From NCBI RefSeq assembly GCF_007673775.1, contig NZ_VEAF01000009.1:84531-148530 (forward strand): 64,000 bases of DNA, given 5' to 3'. Shown piece by piece: positions 61,769 through 64,000 of this stretch. A model generated the notes under the pieces. That model was not told the origin of the DNA and did not search any database. It worked only from the letters and a program-made list of their open reading frames with translations. The stretch is from Curtobacterium sp. 9128. Lineage in GTDB: Bacteria; Actinomycetota; Actinomycetes; Actinomycetales; Microbacteriaceae. Position 1 is the stretch's first letter. Every line of letters starts with the position of its first letter. A program made the position numbers and the translations under genes.

Positions 61769-62797
61769 TCAGCTCTGGCTGTGCCCGGCGGACCCGAGGA
61801 CCTTCGCGGCCTCGCCGACGCGCGCCGCCATGGCGGTCTCGGCGACCTTGCCCCAGGCGCGCGGGTCGTACTGCTTCTTGTTGCCGACCTCGCCGTCGAT
61901 CTTCAGGACGCCCTCGTAGCCCGTGAACATCGAGCCGGCGATCGAGCGCGTGAACGCGTACTGCGTGTCCGTGTCGATGTTCATCTTGATGACGCCGTTG
62001 CGGACCGCCTCGTGGATCTCGTCGTCGGTCGAGCCGGAGCCGCCGTGGAAGACGAGGTCGAGGGGGTTCTCGCCGGTGCCGTGCTTCGCGGCGATCGCGT
62101 CCTGGATCTCGCCGAGCAGTTCCGGGCGGAGCTTGACGTTGCCCGGCTTGTAGACGCCGTGCACGTTACCGAAGGTCAGCGCGGCGATCCAGCGGCCCCG
62201 GTCGCCCAGGCCGAGGGCCTCGACGACCTTCTCGACGTCGTTCGGCGTCGTGTAGAGGGCGTCGTTCGTGCCCTCGTGCTGGACGCCGTCCTCCTCGCCA
62301 CCGACGACGCCGATCTCGACCTCGAGGACGGCGTTGATGTTGCGGGTCTTCTCGATCATGGTGCGCGCGATCTCGATGTTCTCGTCGAGCGGCACGGCCG
62401 AGCCGTCCCACATGTGCGACTGGAAGATCGGGTGGCGACCCTGGCGGACCTCTTCCTCGCTCGCCGCGATGAGCGGGAGCACGAAGCCGTCGAGGGCGTC
62501 CTTCGGGCAGTGGTCGGTGTGCAGCGCGACCGTGATGGGGTAGTTCTTGGCGACCTCGTGCGCGAACTTCGCCATGGCGAGCGCCCCGGCGGCACGGTTC
62601 TTCACCGTGTGGCCGGCGAAGTAGTCGGCGCCGCCCGTCGTGACCTGCAGGATGCCGTCGGAACCGGCCTCGGTCAGGCCCTGCAGGACCGCGTTGATGG
62701 TCTGCGACGAGGACACGTTCACCGCGGGGTAGGCGAACTTGCCGGCCTTCGCTCGTTCGAGCATCTCGGCGTACTGTTCCGGCGTTGCGATGGGCAC
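61769..62797 (-). CDS. fba: Fructose-bisphosphate aldolase class II
   Basis: A 342-residue zinc-dependent aldolase of glycolysis and gluconeogenesis. Zinc His residues are in VALHTDHCPKD (with the catalytic Asp), GNVHGVYKPGNVKL and LVFHGGSGSTDDE; the phosphate-binding loop NIDTDTQYAF follows. The long-form class IIA pattern and length match actinobacterial Fba. The GTG at 62797 follows AAGGAGAT by 4 bases. The adjacent divergent glpX works on the same metabolite, fructose 1,6-bisphosphate, in the gluconeogenic direction. Confidence 0.96.
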   Translation of the reverse strand: MPIATPEQYAEMLERAKAGKFAYPAVNVSSSQTINAVLQGLTEAGSDGILQVTTGGADYFAGHTVKNRAAGALAMAKFAHEVAKNYPITVALHTDHCPKDALDGFVLPLIAASEEEVRQGRHPIFQSHMWDGSAVPLDENIEIARTMIEKTRNINAVLEVEIGVVGGEEDGVQHEGTNDALYTTPNDVEKVVEALGLGDRGRWIAALTFGNVHGVYKPGNVKLRPELLGEIQDAIAAKHGTGENPLDLVFHGGSGSTDDEIHEAVRNGVIKMNIDTDTQYAFTRSIAGSMFTGYEGVLKIDGEVGNKKQYDPRAWGKVAETAMAARVGEAAKVLGSAGHSQS

Positions 62798-62908
62798 GTG
62801 GATCTCCTTCGACTCGGTGGCGTCCGGTCCGATCGTAGTCAGCCACACCGGAGTGTGACCTGGCGTGCACATCCGTCCGCGCGGCGGGGCAGCGGTGTGC
62901 GTGCTGGG

Positions 62909-62914
62909 TAGGCT
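62909..62914 (+). promoter_or_regulatory. -10 element TAGGCT, leaderless type (glpX)
   Basis: TAGGCT lies 7 nt before the GTG at 62922; it fixes the glpX start. Confidence 0.55.
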
Positions 62915-62921
62915 CGCAGGT

Positions 62922-63911
62922 GTGACTCCCACGACTGAGACCGGTTCCCTCTTCCTGCAGCCCGACCGCAACCTCGCGCTCGAACTCGTGCGCGCGACGG
63001 AGGCCGCCGCGATCCGCGCGCAGCCGTGGATCGGCCGCGGTGAGAAGAACCTCGCCGACGGCGCCGCGGTCGACGCGATGCGCAAGTTCCTCGGCACGGT
63101 GAACTTCGACGGTGTGGTCGTCATCGGTGAGGGCGAGAAGGACAACGCCCCGATGCTCTACAACGGTGAGCACGTCGGCAACGGTCACGGTCCCGCGTGC
63201 GACATCGCGGTCGACCCGATCGACGGCACTTCGCTGACCGCCGCCGGACGCCAGAACGCCATCTCGGTCATGGCCGTGTCGGACCGCGGCTCGATGTACG
63301 ACCCGTCCGCGGTGTTCTACATGGACAAGATCGCCGCGGGGCCCGACGGCCGCGGGGTGCTCGACCTGGAGAAGCCGATCGGGGAGAACATCCGCGCGCT
63401 CGCCAAGGCGAAGCACAAGGACATCGAGGACATGCAGATCGCCGTCCTCGACCGTCCCCGCCACGACGAGCTCATCCGAGCGATCCGTGCCACCGGAGCC
63501 GGGACGCGTCTGCTGCTCGACGGCGACGTCGCCGGTGGCATCTCGGCGGCGCTGCCCGGGTCGAAGATCGACATGTGCGTCGGTGTCGGCGGGACCCCGG
63601 AGGGCATCATCACCGCCTGTGCGATCAAGGCGCTCGGCGGTGTGATCCTCGGCAAGCTGCAGCCGAAGGACGCAGAGGAGCGCGAGCGGGCGCTCGCGGC
63701 GGGGCACGACCTCGACAAGGTCCTCGACCAGGACGACCTGGTCACCGGCGACAACACCTTCTTCGTCGCGACGGGTGTCACCGACGGTGTCCTCGTGGAC
63801 GGTGTCCGTCGCTCGCGTGGTGTCATCCACACGGACTCGATCGTGCTCCGGTCGCGCTCGAACACCATCCGGCGCATCCAGGCGGACCACCGCGCCGAGA
63901 AGTGGTTCTGA
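62922..63911 (+). CDS. glpX: Fructose-1,6-bisphosphatase class II
   Basis: A 329-residue gluconeogenic phosphatase, the only FBPase type in most actinobacteria. Signatures are [16 protein letters not shown], the metal-binding [15 protein letters not shown] (about residues 92-106) and [20 protein letters not shown]. Length and start match family members. It is divergent from fba and leaderless by its -10 spacing. The following 89 bases to the end of the window are GC-only repeats (CCGCGGGCCGG twice) without a recognisable gene. Confidence 0.96.
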   Translation: MTPTTETGSLFLQPDRNLALELVRATEAAAIRAQPWIGRGEKNLADGAAVDAMRKFLGTVNFDGVVVIGEGEKDNAPMLYNGEHVGNGHGPACDIAVDPIDGTSLTAAGRQNAISVMAVSDRGSMYDPSAVFYMDKIAAGPDGRGVLDLEKPIGENIRALAKAKHKDIEDMQIAVLDRPRHDELIRAIRATGAGTRLLLDGDVAGGISAALPGSKIDMCVGVGGTPEGIITACAIKALGGVILGKLQPKDAEERERALAAGHDLDKVLDQDDLVTGDNTFFVATGVTDGVLVDGVRRSRGVIHTDSIVLRSRSNTIRRIQADHRAEKWF

Positions 63912-64000
63912 TCCGCACGGTCTGACCGGCCGCGGGCCGGCCGCGGGCCGGCTGGCGGCGGCCGCTGCCGCGGTGGCGCCGCCGCCGGCCTCGGCGATCC

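Overview
The window is very GC-rich and densely coded, with GTG starts, mycothiol chemistry (an Mca-type amidase), actinobacterial families (DUF4245, DUF4307, DUF501, a DUF6264-like protein), a class II fructose bisphosphatase and many apparently leaderless messages. It looks like a chromosome segment from a member of the Microbacteriaceae, probably close to Curtobacterium. The genus is an inference from gene content; no rRNA gene is present to confirm it.

Layout. 1-731: the end of a LuxR-type response regulator and a small ribbon-helix-helix/Doc toxin-antitoxin pair. 735-12574: a hexuronate catabolic locus. On the minus strand are a LacI-type repressor and glucuronate isomerase (uxaC). Divergently there is an eight-gene chain in which consecutive genes overlap or nearly touch: binding protein, two permeases, two TIM-barrel isomerases, a Gfo/Idh oxidoreductase, a fructuronate-reductase-like dehydrogenase and mannonate dehydratase. 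Together they take glucuronate to 2-keto-3-deoxygluconate. A nested palindromic operator lies between the arms. 12617-18479: a coiled-coil protein, a two-component system with a secreted neighbour, and a polyol-type MFS permease.

18480-31750: housekeeping block: rplY with a structured leader, pth, mfd, nhaA, mazG, hisS, eno, a DivIC/FtsB-like protein, a DUF501 protein and a type II NADH dehydrogenase. 31768-32800: a tRNA-Leu(UAA) with an unusually short variable loop, followed by about 0.9 kb of palindromic repeats without a credible gene. 32810-43761: fatty-acid desaturase, a small hypothetical protein, a ThrE exporter, an acyl-CoA ligase, a large secreted/membrane protein, LemA, a winged-helix protein and an AI-2E transporter. 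43820-51993: threonine ammonia-lyase, greA, DUF4307, mca, a hemolysin-III protein, uppS, a class V aminotransferase and a PIN-PhoH ATPase. 52076-63911: fumC, carbonic anhydrase, DUF4245, xseB, xseA, ispH, a TetR/dehydrogenase pair with twin operators, an M18 aminopeptidase, fba and glpX.

Two patterns run through the window. First, at least 15 genes have a TANNNT -10 element 6-9 nt upstream of a GTG or ATG start, the arrangement of leaderless transcripts. Second, many gene ends carry hairpins sharing the arms GGACGGGAGGC/GCCTCCCGTCC, and at least seven loci carry unrelated tandem minisatellites at gene boundaries. No prophage, insertion sequence or CRISPR array was seen. The candidates I would follow first are the 0.9 kb palindromic array with its adjoining tRNA, the Doc toxin with a changed catalytic motif, and the expanding tail of the LacI regulator.
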